In this document: piece by piece, positions 52,096 through 60,986 of the stretch | How positions within the stretch are numbered: the first letter of the stretch is position 1 | How the letters are laid out: each line of letters starts with the position of its first letter | Assembly (NCBI GenBank): GCA_038396585.1 | Contig: CP121691.1 | Location: forward strand, 2,294,001-2,358,000 | From: Vallitaleaceae bacterium 9-2 | Lineage (GTDB): Bacteria > Bacillota > Clostridia > Lachnospirales > Vallitaleaceae | Direction: 5' to 3' | Length of the DNA: 64,000 nt | Position numbers and translations under genes: made by a program | The notes under the pieces: generated by a model | Database searches by the model: none | The model's input: the letters and a program-made list of their open reading frames with translations, nothing else | Told to the model about the DNA's origin: nothing

Positions 52096-53307
52096 ATGGC
52101 TCAATTAAATATTACACTGGACACAGAACTTTTGCACGGACTTTTTAAAAAAGATACCAAAGATGAAGCTTTTTCTAAACTCTTAGAAGCAATCCTTAAC
52201 CAGGTGCTTCTTGCACAGTCCTCTGAACAACTGGGCGCCGAACCTTACGAACGGTCTGATGACCGTATCGCTTATCGTAATGGCTTCAGAGATAGGGATT
52301 TAACTACCCGTATTGGAACGATTACTTTACGAGTTCCGCGTCATAGAAACGGAAATTTTAGCACTACTATGTTTCAGCGTTACCAACGTAGTGAACAAGC
52401 TCTGGTTCTTGCGATGATTGAAATGGTCATCAATGGTGTATCAACAAGAAAGATTGAGAATATCACCGAAGAATTGTGTGGTAAGTCTTTCTCAAAATCA
52501 ACAGTATCTAAACTTTGTGAACACTTGGATCCCATTGTTAATAAGTTTAAATCCAGACCGCTTGAAAAGCATTACCCTTTCGTTATCGTTAATGCTTTAT
52601 ACCTCAAGGTACGTGACGACGGAAGAGTTCGTTCGAAAGGCCTACTCATTGCAACAGCTGTAAACGAAACTGGTAACCGTGAAGTTATTGGCTTTCAAAT
52701 GGCTGATACAGAATCAGAAAGCAGCTGGGGAGAATTCTTCTCTTCCCTTAAACAACGCGGATTATCCAATGTAGATCTTGTTGTTTCAGATAACCATAAA
52801 GGCCTTGTTAATGCAATAAAGAAACATTTTCAAGGTACGGCTTGGCAACGTTGTCAAACACACTTCGCAAGAAATGTACTTGATAAAGCTCCCAAGAAGC
52901 AACAGCCTCAGCTGAAGCAGCATTTGAAAAGTATTTACAATGCTATAAGCCTTCAAGAAGCAAGACGGCTAATGAAGGAAACACTTCAAACCTTTGAAGA
53001 AAAAGCACCTAAATCCATGATTGTTCTGGAAGAAGGCTTTGATGATATCATGGCGGTTATGGAACTTCCTGAAAAGTACCGTAAAAGACTCAGAACAAGT
53101 AATAGTATCGAACGTCTCAACGAAGAAATAAGACGGCGAGACCGTGTTATTCGTATTTATCCAAATGAAGCTTCTGCCATAAGATTAATTGGCGCTTTAC
53201 TTATAGAGCAAGATGAAAAATGGTCATCCGGCAGAAAATACTTGGATATGGATGAATATTATGCACATATCAACGAACAAACAGAAACTAAGGAAGATGC
53301 TGCATAG
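52096..53307 (+). CDS. IS256-family (Mutator-like) transposase with Asp166-to-Asn change
   Basis: 403 aa, normal family length. YRNGFRDRDLTTRIGTITLRV, MVINGVSTRKIENITEELCG and WQRCQTHFARNVL are IS256 signatures. The second catalytic Asp (DLVVSDNHKGL) and the Glu (TSNSIERLNEEIRRR) are present. The first is not: IVNALYLKVRDDG has Asn (codon AAT at 52591-52593) where the family has Asp, a single G-to-A change. The enzyme is therefore probably dead. RBS CGAGGAG. Confidence 0.9.
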   Translation: MAQLNITLDTELLHGLFKKDTKDEAFSKLLEAILNQVLLAQSSEQLGAEPYERSDDRIAYRNGFRDRDLTTRIGTITLRVPRHRNGNFSTTMFQRYQRSEQALVLAMIEMVINGVSTRKIENITEELCGKSFSKSTVSKLCEHLDPIVNKFKSRPLEKHYPFVIVNALYLKVRDDGRVRSKGLLIATAVNETGNREVIGFQMADTESESSWGEFFSSLKQRGLSNVDLVVSDNHKGLVNAIKKHFQGTAWQRCQTHFARNVLDKAPKKQQPQLKQHLKSIYNAISLQEARRLMKETLQTFEEKAPKSMIVLEEGFDDIMAVMELPEKYRKRLRTSNSIERLNEEIRRRDRVIRIYPNEASAIRLIGALLIEQDEKWSSGRKYLDMDEYYAHINEQTETKEDAA

Positions 53308-53536
53308 TTCGCATTTATTCCACGGTATTGTTGACAGCGAGCCTCTAACTGCCATGGTAAAAAGCATCAGAAGCATCCCCTTTTGTGCTACGAGAGTGGA
53401 CAGGTCAAGAGGAATGCTTGGCAAGATAGCCTACCATGTCAGCACTCACTGTAAACACCCTTTCGCGGCATAAACGCTGTTTTACATAAATTTCAACGTA
53501 ACCCGAGGGAATTTACACACAAATATGGACTTGACT
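53308..53536. other. Right end of IS256
   Basis: Noncoding tail of the element with the right inverted repeat at its end. Small frames on both strands here have no support. Confidence 0.6.
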
Positions 53537-53547
53537 TGTCAAATTGA
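53537..53547 (+). repeat. Direct repeat right of IS256
   Basis: TGTCAAATTGA, the second copy of the repeat at 51977-51987. Confidence 0.8.
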
Positions 53548-53557
53548 AAGAAATAAT

Positions 53558-53601
53558 AAAGCATGTAAACAGATAAATCAATCTGCTTACGTGCTTTTTT
53601 T
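53558..53601 (+). terminator. Terminator at the left of the ICE end
   Basis: Stem AAGCATGTAAACAGAT / ATCTGCTTACGTGCTT (with some G-U pairs) followed by a run of T's on the plus strand. Confidence 0.75.
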
Positions 53602-53735
53602 GTTGTTAAATCATTTATTTCAAAGATTTTCAACTATTTATGCAACAAATCCCTCTATCCTGTCGGGACTAAGTGTGAAGGGAGATAGAGATACAAGCTC
53701 ACTTCCTTTTACGACAAGAAAGGGGGTGAGAAGCT

Positions 53736-54158
53736 ATGAAGCCATCTAATTTCCAAACCACAATCGAGAATCAGTTTGATTATATTTGTAAACGAGCTAT
53801 GGAAGATGAACGAAAAGATTATTATAAATATCTTTCCAGACTTTCAAAACATGAGATTTCATTTTCAGATGTAGGAGATCATATTGTCAGTCAATTTTTC
53901 ACACTAGATAACAGAAACGAGACAACGGATTTTCAAATTTGTACACTCAATGGGATAATCGTAGGTATAGAACATGACTTATTGAGTGAAGCATTACGTG
54001 AGTTGCCAGAAAGGAAACGTGAAATTCTACTGATGTATTATTTTATGGACATGAGTGATTCTGAAATTGCTGAATTATTGAAATTAAATCGCTCCACAGT
54101 TTATAGACATAGGACAAGCGGACTAGATTACATTAAGAAATTTATGGAGGAAGAATAA
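53736..54158 (+). CDS. ICE sigma-70-like regulator (Tn916 Orf7 family)
   Basis: 140 aa. FQTTIENQFDYICKRAMEDE at the N-terminus, then RELPERKREILLMYYFMDM and SDSEIAELLKLNRSTVYRHR, a sigma-region-4 helix-turn-helix. This matches Orf7 of Tn916, part of the circuit that switches on conjugation genes. RBS AAGGGGGTGAG. A short hairpin (CTCTATC / GATAGAG, 53653-53693) precedes it. The next gene starts 1 bp after the stop. Confidence 0.92.
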   Translation: MKPSNFQTTIENQFDYICKRAMEDERKDYYKYLSRLSKHEISFSDVGDHIVSQFFTLDNRNETTDFQICTLNGIIVGIEHDLLSEALRELPERKREILLMYYFMDMSDSEIAELLKLNRSTVYRHRTSGLDYIKKFMEEE

Positions 54159-54159
54159 A

Positions 54160-54390
54160 ATGAGAAAAGCTTATCAGATGATTCCTTTTTCCTTAATTGT
54201 AAAGGCCACAGGTGGCGATACAGAAGCACTCAATCATATTCTAAAGTATTATAAGGGTTATATTGCTAAACGTTCCCTACGCCTAGTGAAAGACGAATAC
54301 GGACATCAAAGTATGGTCGTTGATGAAGTCTTACGAGGAAGAATGGAAACAAGACTGATTACAAAGATTTTAGCATTTGAAATTAAATAA
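54160..54390 (+). CDS. ICE helix-turn-helix protein (Tn916 Orf8 family)
   Basis: 76 aa. MIPFSLIVKATGGDTEALNH, then ILKYYKGYIAKRSLR and DEVLRGRMETRLITKILAFE match Orf8 of Tn916-like elements, annotated as a helix-turn-helix domain of conjugative transposons. RBS GGAGGAAG. Paired with the Orf7 gene. Confidence 0.92.
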   Translation: MRKAYQMIPFSLIVKATGGDTEALNHILKYYKGYIAKRSLRLVKDEYGHQSMVVDEVLRGRMETRLITKILAFEIK

Positions 54391-54531
54391 TACCCATTCT
54401 CTTTTCGTGGAAGTGTGCTATTAAGTTCCACGCTTCCCGAGTAGAGAGGGTTTGTTACTCAATCAAAACATATTGCTTTTTCAGTATGTTTTGATAGGCT
54501 AACGAGCCATAGTTCTTTGACAACTTAATAA
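54391..54531 (+). other. Spacer region after Orf8
   Basis: 140 bp, noncoding. Holds the hairpin CAAAACATATTG / CAGTATGTTTTG (near 54463-54493) and a TTGACA at 54518-54523 whose start would fall at the edge of the structured region. Confidence 0.5.
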
Positions 54532-54788
54532 AGTAATCGAATACATTTCGATAAGAAAAAAGCCAACGGACTAATACGCCATGACCTATCAAGATAGCGA
54601 GCGGTTCATGTTAGTGATCCGTGAGCAATCTTTTGCAGGATTGTGGCCATGACTTTCTTATCGTGATAATGATACTCCCGTATAGCCACAGTCCGAGCGT
54701 TAAAAGCGTCGCAGGCAATGGGTGCGGCTACATGAGAACCATGCAGGGGTAAAATTCCCGTGAGCTTTGCTAAAGCTGTTCGATTACT
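54532..54788 (+). ncRNA. Highly structured noncoding region of the ICE (candidate RNA)
   Basis: A closed, multi-branch fold is written in the sequence. The outer stem AGTAATCGAA (54532-54541) pairs perfectly with TTCGATTACT (54779-54788). An inner stem CGATAAGAAA (54549-54558) pairs with TTTCTTATCG (54654-54663). Smaller hairpins include AGCTTTGCTAAAGCT (54763-54777), GGGGTAAAATTCCC, and TAGCC pairing with GGCTA. No open reading frame explains it. It may be an RNA made before integrase, or a DNA site for relaxase or recombination proteins. GC content is higher than in the flanking sequence. Confidence 0.55.
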
Positions 54789-54882
54789 CGGGTTATTTTT
54801 ATAACTACATTATTATAAAATCTTTGATATAATTATAGGTGAATATTGGATTTTTCCTAGCCTATAATGGAAAGGAGTATTT

Positions 54883-55083
54883 ATGGTAACAATCACTAAA
54901 AAAGACTTAATTGAGCTAGGATATGGAACTTCTTTTTCGGCTGATATTATAAAAAAAGCAAAAGAATTAATGATTACTAAAGGACATTCTTACTATGAAT
55001 CCAGAAAATTGGATAGAGTCCCTCGTGAAGCTGTAGAAGAAATTCTTGGAATTAAGTTTTCAAATGAAAACATGTCTGATTAG
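54883..55083 (+). CDS. DUF3173 protein (ICE excision/integration accessory)
   Basis: 66 aa. MVTITKKDLIELGYGTSFSA, then IIKKAKELMITKGHSYYESR and KLDRVPREAVEEILGI are the DUF3173 family, regularly found just upstream of tyrosine integrases in Tn5801-type elements. Likely an excisionase-like DNA-binding protein; this is inferred from position. RBS AAAGGAG; 26 bp before the integrase gene. Confidence 0.85.
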   Translation: MVTITKKDLIELGYGTSFSADIIKKAKELMITKGHSYYESRKLDRVPREAVEEILGIKFSNENMSD

Positions 55084-55109
55084 TTTTTGCACGGTAAGGA
55101 GTAAAAACT

Positions 55110-56303
55110 ATGGCTAAAGACCCAATTAAAAAAGCAAAGAATGGAACATATTATTTTCGTGCAAATTTAGGTTACGATTTCACGGGAAAAAAGATACAGA
55201 AATATCGTAGTGGTTTCACTACTAAAAAAGAAGCAAGAGAAGAGTACTCAAAGCTAATTCTAATGAAACCAGAAGAATTGAGCGAAACTAAAGATAAAAT
55301 GATGTTTGAAGATTACATTTTAGAAATATTTCTTCCTTGGTATAAAACGCAAGTAAAACTAAGAACTTATGAGAATCGCTTACCAAGTGTTAATAAGCAT
55401 TTTCCTTACTTTTACAAAATGGCCGTTTCTGATATTAAACCAATTCACGTACAGAATTGGCAATTGAAACTATCAAAGAATCTCAAATCTTCCTATGTAA
55501 GAGCGGTTCAAGGGCTATTTTCCATTGCTATGGATAGAGCAATTGTACTAGGTATTACAACAACCAACCCGTCTAAAATTATAGGTAATGTAAAAAAACA
55601 AAAACCCAAGATAGAATTTTGGACAAAAGAAGAATTTGAAAAGATAATTTCTTTGATTTATAAAGAAGATTACTACCAACATTTTCTTTTTATTTCTCTA
55701 TGGTTCTTGTTTATGACAGGAATGAGAATTGGTGAAGCTACTGCCATCCAGTGGGAAGATATTGATTTTGATTCAGGAGTACTGACTATCAATAAAAATC
55801 TTTACTATAAAAATCAAACAAATTATCGTTTTGTTGAACCGAAAACAAAGTCAAGTGTCCACAGTATTGTATTAGATGAGGGTACTTTAAATTTCTTATC
55901 AGAATGGAAGAATATCCAGCAAAACTTAATCAAAACAAACTTTGTAATGACTTATAATGGTATTCCTACACAGAAACATACTCTCTCTCATGCAATTGAC
56001 CGATATGCTAAATTGGCAGGTGTTCATAGAATCACAATTCACGGATTGCGTCACTCCCACGCTTCATTATTAATCAGTATGGGAGAAAATCCTCTTATCA
56101 TTAAAGATCGTTTAGGACATGAAGATATTCAAACGACATTAGGAACTTATGAACATCTTTATCCTAACAGTAATTTTGAAGTAGCGAATAAGTTAAATGG
56201 AGTTATTACCTTTAAAGAAGCAAAGCAAAACTATGATTCTTCTCCTAAAAATCAATTTACTGTAGATTATATAAGGAATAAAAAAATTAAAATAGTGCAA
56301 TGA
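55110..56303 (+). CDS. int: Tyrosine-type site-specific integrase
   Basis: 397 aa. The N-terminal AP2-like arm-binding domain (GTYYFRANLGYDFTGKKIQK) is followed by a SAM-like core-binding domain and the catalytic domain. The catalytic domain has Arg in MTGMRIGEATAIQWED, HGLRHSHASLL (H-x-x-R), LGHEDIQTTLGTYEHLY (His and the Tyr nucleophile). All catalytic residues are present. RBS TAAGGAG. Lies 67 bp from the guaA stop on the opposite strand, as in Tn5801-like ICEs. Confidence 0.95.
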   Translation: MAKDPIKKAKNGTYYFRANLGYDFTGKKIQKYRSGFTTKKEAREEYSKLILMKPEELSETKDKMMFEDYILEIFLPWYKTQVKLRTYENRLPSVNKHFPYFYKMAVSDIKPIHVQNWQLKLSKNLKSSYVRAVQGLFSIAMDRAIVLGITTTNPSKIIGNVKKQKPKIEFWTKEEFEKIISLIYKEDYYQHFLFISLWFLFMTGMRIGEATAIQWEDIDFDSGVLTINKNLYYKNQTNYRFVEPKTKSSVHSIVLDEGTLNFLSEWKNIQQNLIKTNFVMTYNGIPTQKHTLSHAIDRYAKLAGVHRITIHGLRHSHASLLISMGENPLIIKDRLGHEDIQTTLGTYEHLYPNSNFEVANKLNGVITFKEAKQNYDSSPKNQFTVDYIRNKKIKIVQ

Positions 56304-56326
56304 GAGTGCAGTTTTTAAAAAGCAAA

Positions 56327-56361
56327 AGCTCCAAACCCTTGTTATATAAGGGTTTGAAGCT
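56327..56361 (-). terminator. Terminator of guaA supplied from the ICE side of att
   Basis: Stem AGCTTCAAACCCTT / AAGGGTTTGGAGCT, then TTTGCTTTTT on the minus strand. It lies between the att core and int, so after integration guaA ends at a terminator carried by the element. Confidence 0.8.
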
Positions 56362-56370
56362 CTCCTGTAA

Positions 56371-57906
56371 CTATTCCCACTCGATAGTAGCTGGTGGCTT
56401 ACTCGTAATATCATAGCAGATTCGATTGACATGGTCGACTTCATTAACGATACGATTACTTACTTTCGCAAGGATGTCGTAAGGTATTCTGGACCAGTCT
56501 GCTGTCATAAAGTCTGAGGTATCAACGGAACGTAAGGCTACAGTATAGCTATATGTACGTTCATCCCCCATAACTCCAACGCTTCGAAGGTTGGTTAATA
56601 CGGCAAAGTATTGGCCTAAACCGGATGCGATGCCTGCTTTTTTAACTTCTTCTCTAAAGATATAGTCCGCTTCACGAAGAATATCAAGCTTATCTTTACT
56701 CACAGGACCGATGACACGAATCGCAAGTCCCGGACCTGGGAACGGCTGACGTGCAACTAGGAATTCAGGAATACCAAGGGCACGACCGACATTACGGACT
56801 TCATCTTTGAAAAGGTCACGTAAAGGCTCAATGATTTCTTTAAAATCAACGTGCTCAGGTAGTCCACCTACATTGTGGTGGCTCTTGATAACGGCAGCGT
56901 CTTTGGTTCCGCTTTCGATTACGTCCGGATAGATAGTTCCTTGGACAAGGAAGTCTACTGTTCCTATTTTTTTCGCTTCCGCTTCAAAGACACGGATGAA
57001 TTCTTCACCGATAATCTTACGTTTTTTCTCTGGGTCATCAACACCAGCTAACTTGCCTAAGAATTGGTCTTCGCAGTTAACACGGATGATGTTCATGTCA
57101 AATTCTTCGCCAAAGACACGTTCCACATCATCTCCTTCGTTTTTACGAAGTAATCCGTGGTCTACAAAGATACAGGTTAATTGTTTTCCAACGGCTCGAT
57201 GAATAAGCACAGCTGCTACGGAGGAGTCTACACCGCCTGAAAGTGCCAATAAGACTTTTTTATCGCCGATTTTTTCACGTAGCTTTGCAACTTGTTCTTC
57301 TGCAAAATCGCTCATGATCCAGTCCTGGCTACATCCGCAGACATCTACCAAGAAGTTCACAAGCATCTTTTGCCCTTCTGGCGTGTGGTTAACTTCTGGA
57401 TGGAATTGAACTCCATAAAGCTTTTTCTCTTCATTAGCCATCGCTGCTACCGGACATGTATCAGTCTTAGCAGTAACAACAAAGCCTTCTGGTGGGTTGC
57501 TTACAAAGTATGTATGGCTCATCCAAGATGTCGTTTCCTTAGATACGTTTTTGAAAAGTATATGGTTGGTATCCACTTCCATATCTGTTTTACCGTATTC
57601 ACGTTGTGGAGCTTTGGCTACTTCCGCTCCCAATGTATATCCCATCAATTGAGATCCATAGCAGATACCAAGGATTGGAATTTCTAAGTCAAAAATCTTA
57701 GGGTCAATCTTAGGTGCGCTTTCTTCATATACCACGCTAGGTCCTCCGGTAAAAATAATCCCCTTCGGATTGCGCGCTACAATTTCTTCAATAGGTGTCT
57801 CATAATGCATAACTTCTGCATACACATTTGCTTCACGTACACGTCTAGCAATTAACTGATTATATTGTCCACCAAAGTCTAAAACAATGACTAACTCATG
57901 ATTCAT
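56371..57906 (-). CDS. guaA: GMP synthase (glutamine-hydrolysing)
   Basis: 511 aa. The N-terminal class I amidotransferase has [29 protein letters not shown] with the catalytic Cys, and [11 protein letters not shown]. The ATP-pyrophosphatase has [17 protein letters not shown], and the C-terminal dimerisation domain ends [18 protein letters not shown]. Converts XMP to GMP. The 3' end is the integration target of the neighbouring ICE and stays intact. ATG at 57906 behind AGGAGG. Confidence 0.98.
   Translation of the reverse strand: MNHELVIVLDFGGQYNQLIARRVREANVYAEVMHYETPIEEIVARNPKGIIFTGGPSVVYEESAPKIDPKIFDLEIPILGICYGSQLMGYTLGAEVAKAPQREYGKTDMEVDTNHILFKNVSKETTSWMSHTYFVSNPPEGFVVTAKTDTCPVAAMANEEKKLYGVQFHPEVNHTPEGQKMLVNFLVDVCGCSQDWIMSDFAEEQVAKLREKIGDKKVLLALSGGVDSSVAAVLIHRAVGKQLTCIFVDHGLLRKNEGDDVERVFGEEFDMNIIRVNCEDQFLGKLAGVDDPEKKRKIIGEEFIRVFEAEAKKIGTVDFLVQGTIYPDVIESGTKDAAVIKSHHNVGGLPEHVDFKEIIEPLRDLFKDEVRNVGRALGIPEFLVARQPFPGPGLAIRVIGPVSKDKLDILREADYIFREEVKKAGIASGLGQYFAVLTNLRSVGVMGDERTYSYTVALRSVDTSDFMTADWSRIPYDILAKVSNRIVNEVDHVNRICYDITSKPPATIEWE
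56372..56382 (-). other. ICE attachment-site core at the 3' end of guaA
   Basis: GAGTGGGAATA on the minus strand, overlapping the last codons of guaA (IEWE, stop). This is the 11-bp core known for Tn5801-type ICEs. Assigned from family knowledge plus the adjacent integrase. Confidence 0.75.
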
Positions 57907-57942
57907 GGATCAACCTCCTAAATTATAAAACATTTGTACTCT

Positions 57943-57971
57943 ACTATATCCTAGGCGAAATCAAAAGTCAA
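57943..57971 (-). promoter_or_regulatory. guaA promoter
   Basis: TTGACT (57966-57971 complement) and TATAGT (57943-57948 complement), 17 bp apart; the predicted start is about 30 nt before the ATG. No purine riboswitch is visible in this short leader. Confidence 0.85.
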
Positions 57972-58026
57972 ACTATTTTCTTCATTCTTAACAAAATGTT
58001 CGCATTAGGGGTTTTAACCCTTATAC

Positions 58027-58956
58027 CTAGAACAAAAAGCGAATAAGAAAAATCATATAGGGTAAGGACACCCCAAGGAGTAATGTAGACACAAAAACCG
58101 CTTCTGATGATTCCATAACATGGGTGTCATACTCTTGGCAAAGAATCACTGCATTGGCTGCCATCGGCATTCCGCTTAGGATGATAACAACCGAGGCAAT
58201 CATTGTATCCACACCTGCAAGCCATAAGATGATAGCTAATAAGGTCGGTATGACAATCAATTTGATAAAGCTAAATATAAAAATCATCCGCTTCTTAAAG
58301 ATTGAACGAATATCCACCCCATAAAGAGATGCACCTATTACAAGAAGAGATAGTGGTGTTGTCATATCTCCAACATCTGCAAGAAGTTCGTTGACAAAAG
58401 TTGGTAACTGAATCGATGCAAAAAATAAAATCAGACCAATCACCGTGGCTATCAGACCAGGATTTAAAAATACCTTAAGTTCAAGTTTTTGGTGCTGGTC
58501 CGTTCCATGGGTGATAAATGTAATCCCCAAAGTAAAGACCAGGATATTAAATGGCAAGTTTAAAATAGCTGCAAAAAAGAGTGCGTCATTGCCAAGTACT
58601 GCACTTAATACAGGATATCCAACAAAGGCGACATTGCCAAATAAAATCATGAATCGATAGAGACCAACATCCTCATAAGGAACTCGTAGCAGTTTTGTCA
58701 ATACGATGGCTGCTATGATTAAAAATCCGTATTGCACAATGGCAATCAGCATCACGCGTAGGACATCTTCGCGCGTAATCTCTACCGTGTTGACCATACT
58801 CGAGATCAACATCGCCGGTAATGTAAATGAAAAAATAAGGTTTGAAATATGTTTTGCTGCTTCTTGTTTGATTCCTTTAACTCCCACAAGGATATATCCT
58901 GCAAAAAGCAGAATAAATAGTTGTGCAAGTTTTAATAATACATTTTGAATATCCAT
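58027..58956 (-). CDS. AEC family (auxin efflux carrier-like) transporter
   Basis: 309 aa with ten predicted membrane segments. FILLFAGYILVGVKGIK, ISNLIFSFTLPAMLISSMV and FMILFGNVAFVGYPVLSAVLG are typical of AEC permeases. The C-terminal half repeats the fold (MPMAANAVILCQEYD-like block GMPMAANAVILCQEYDTHV). Members move organic acids such as malate or malonate. It follows leuA by 27 bp on the same strand and may be co-transcribed; substrate not predictable. Confidence 0.88.
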   Translation of the reverse strand: MDIQNVLLKLAQLFILLFAGYILVGVKGIKQEAAKHISNLIFSFTLPAMLISSMVNTVEITREDVLRVMLIAIVQYGFLIIAAIVLTKLLRVPYEDVGLYRFMILFGNVAFVGYPVLSAVLGNDALFFAAILNLPFNILVFTLGITFITHGTDQHQKLELKVFLNPGLIATVIGLILFFASIQLPTFVNELLADVGDMTTPLSLLVIGASLYGVDIRSIFKKRMIFIFSFIKLIVIPTLLAIILWLAGVDTMIASVVIILSGMPMAANAVILCQEYDTHVMESSEAVFVSTLLLGVSLPYMIFLIRFLF

Positions 58957-58983
58957 TGTTACCCTTTCCAGTTATGTAAAAAA

Positions 58984-60657
58984 CTAGTGATCAAACCCAT
59001 TAAGTGCACTCATAATTGCCCGTATGGATGCGTTGTCAATATTGGAATCTTGGCCGATACCATAATGTAGCACACCATCTTGGTTTTTCAACTGGATATA
59101 TGCAGCCGCATCTGCTGTTGCCGCCTCGCTTAAGGCATGCTCATTATAATTGACCAAGGAATATGTTCCTTCTAGCATTGGTGCAATGGCATTAAAGAAG
59201 GCTGATACAGGACCATTGCCCTCGCCTGACACTTCTTTTTTGATACCATTGATAATCACCGATGCTTTTACAGACATATGTCCATTTTCTTTGTTATCAT
59301 ACGCATATGAAAAATGTACTAATGCATTGGGTTCAACTACATTAATAAACGTCTTATTAAAAATATCAAATATTTCCTGATTCGTCAATTCCCTACTTAA
59401 GCGGTCTGCTTCTTTTTGTACATGATAGCTGATCTCAGGATGCATCGCCTTAGGACATTGATAACCATAATCTGCTTCAAGGATGTAAGCAACTCCGCCT
59501 TTTCCTGATTGGCTATTAATACGTATAATCGGTTCGTACATACGCCCGATATCTGCTGGATCAATGGGAAGATATGGTACATCCCATACTTTTTCTTCAC
59601 GCTCTTTATACACTTGAAGCCCTTTTCGAATCGCATCTTGATGGGAGCCTGAAAACGCAGTATAGACGAGCTTACCTGCATATGGGTGACGTTCATGGAC
59701 ATGCATTCCTGTACAGGTTTCATAGGTATCAATCACTCGGTTAATATCTTCCATATATAATCCAGGTTCAATACCTTGAGAATACATATTCATAGCCATG
59801 GTCAATATATCAAGGTTTCCTGTTCGCTCCCCATTGCCAAACAATGTTCCTTCAACACGGTCTGCACCTGCTAATATCCCAAGCTCTGTTGCCGCTACGC
59901 CCGTTCCTCGATCATTATGGGTATGCAAACTAATAAGTACAGACTCACGGTTATTCAAGTTCTTGCAAAACCACTCAATCTCATCTGCAAATACATTAGG
60001 TGTTGTCATCTCAACTGTTGCAGGAAGATTGATAATTGCTTTATGATCCGGTGTCGGTTGCCATGTATCAATAACGGCTTGAACTACCTCTAGTGCATAC
60101 TCCATTTCTGTACCTGTAAAACTTTCCGGTGAGTATTCAAAGGTAAAATCCGTATCTGGGTACTGCGCCGCGTATTTTTGCAACAACTGCGCGCCTTCCA
60201 CAGCAATCGCTTTAATCTCTTCTTTGGTTTTCTTAAACACCATCTCGCGTTGAGCTGTTGACGTAGAATTATATACATGAACAACTGCTGCATGAACACC
60301 TTCTAAGGCTTCAAAAGTTTTGGCTATCAAGTGCTCTCTCGCCTGAACAAGAACCTGAACCTTAACATCTTCTGGGATACGGTTTTCTTCAATTAAGCGA
60401 CGTAAAAATTTATATTCTGTATCTGAAGCTGAAGGAAATCCAATCTCAATCTCTTTGAATCCCATATCAACAAGCATTTGAAAAAACTTCATCTTCGCCT
60501 CAATGCCCATAGGGTTTGGCAGAGATTGATTTCCATCGCGAAGGTCAACACTACAAAACAGCGGCGCCTTGGTTAGCTCATTATTTGGCCATGTTCTGTC
60601 AACGTATTTAAATACTGGGTATTGCTTGTACTTTCCAATGTTCTTGTTCATTTTCAT
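58984..60657 (-). CDS. leuA: 2-isopropylmalate synthase (long form)
   Basis: 557 aa. VDLRDGNQSLPNPM is the acetyl-CoA/metal site, IEIGFPSASDTEYKF follows, and the metal-binding motif LHTHNDRGTG is intact. The C-terminal ~130 residues form the leucine-feedback domain. Condenses acetyl-CoA with 2-oxoisovalerate, the first step of leucine synthesis. Length fits the long LeuA type. GGAGGATAAGG precedes ATG at 60657; a second ATG two codons on is possible. Expression is set by the T-box leader just upstream. Confidence 0.96.
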   Translation of the reverse strand: MKMNKNIGKYKQYPVFKYVDRTWPNNELTKAPLFCSVDLRDGNQSLPNPMGIEAKMKFFQMLVDMGFKEIEIGFPSASDTEYKFLRRLIEENRIPEDVKVQVLVQAREHLIAKTFEALEGVHAAVVHVYNSTSTAQREMVFKKTKEEIKAIAVEGAQLLQKYAAQYPDTDFTFEYSPESFTGTEMEYALEVVQAVIDTWQPTPDHKAIINLPATVEMTTPNVFADEIEWFCKNLNNRESVLISLHTHNDRGTGVAATELGILAGADRVEGTLFGNGERTGNLDILTMAMNMYSQGIEPGLYMEDINRVIDTYETCTGMHVHERHPYAGKLVYTAFSGSHQDAIRKGLQVYKEREEKVWDVPYLPIDPADIGRMYEPIIRINSQSGKGGVAYILEADYGYQCPKAMHPEISYHVQKEADRLSRELTNQEIFDIFNKTFINVVEPNALVHFSYAYDNKENGHMSVKASVIINGIKKEVSGEGNGPVSAFFNAIAPMLEGTYSLVNYNEHALSEAATADAAAYIQLKNQDGVLHYGIGQDSNIDNASIRAIMSALNGFDH

Positions 60658-60680
60658 ATCCTTATCCTCCTAATAAAATC

Positions 60681-60945
60681 AAAAAAACCTCTCATCTCTA
60701 TAAACTATAGAGACGAAAGGTTAACTTCCGCGTTACCACTCAAATTCATTCCTCAGAATGCACTCACTAGATACCAACATATCTTCTTGATATAACGGTC
60801 AATCCCGGCTATGTCTACTCAGCTTCAACACGCAACTCCAAGGCTAGTTCATTATCTATCCAATGTTGTTTCACACCTACCAACAACTCTCTGAAAAATT
60901 CAAGAAAACTACTGCTCCTTTTCACAGTTTTTGTTCCATTCAGTT
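60681..60945 (-). promoter_or_regulatory. T-box riboswitch (leucine) of leuA
   Basis: Minus-strand leader with the T-box sequence TGGTAACGCGG (60728-60738), a slight variant of TGGNACCGCG. It ends in a strong terminator, AACCTTTCGTCTCTAT / ATAGAGATGAGAGGTT plus seven U's (60681-60722). Stem I contains AGAGAG and, in GAACTAGCC, a candidate specifier codon CUA (Leu, 60845-60847). Uncharged tRNA-Leu would stabilise the antiterminator and switch leuA on. Confidence 0.9.
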
Positions 60946-60952
60946 TTAAAGA

Positions 60953-60981
60953 ATAATACACTATCTCTATACCTTTGTCAA
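60953..60981 (-). promoter_or_regulatory. leuA T-box promoter
   Basis: TTGACA (60976-60981 complement) and TATTAT (60953-60958 complement) with a 17-bp spacer; start expected near 60945. Confidence 0.88.
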
Positions 60982-60986
60982 GCTTT

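Larger units (their letters stand above)
51988..53536 (+). mobile_element. IS256-family insertion sequence
   Basis: About 1.55 kb bounded by imperfect inverted repeats (left TAAAGTCCGTATAATGGTGT; right complement TCAAGTCCATATTTGTGTGT) and an 11-bp direct repeat. One transposase gene. The insertion sits just inside the left part of the ICE remnant. Confidence 0.88.
53548..56382 (+). mobile_element. Integrase end of a Tn916/Tn5801-like ICE at guaA
   Basis: Holds, in order, an Orf7-like sigma factor, an Orf8-like protein, a structured noncoding region, a DUF3173 protein and a tyrosine integrase, ending at the 3' end of guaA. This is the regulatory and recombination end of Tn5801-type ICEs, which integrate there. 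No conjugation genes are found to the left within the window, so the element is a remnant or has been replaced by cargo (ANT, ABC exporter) and ISs. I did not find a second copy of the att core. Confidence 0.8.

Noticed and set aside
53525-53749. Plus-strand frame of 74 aa before the Orf7 gene
   Set aside because: Passes through an intrinsic terminator and the Orf7 ribosome binding site, and has no RBS of its own.
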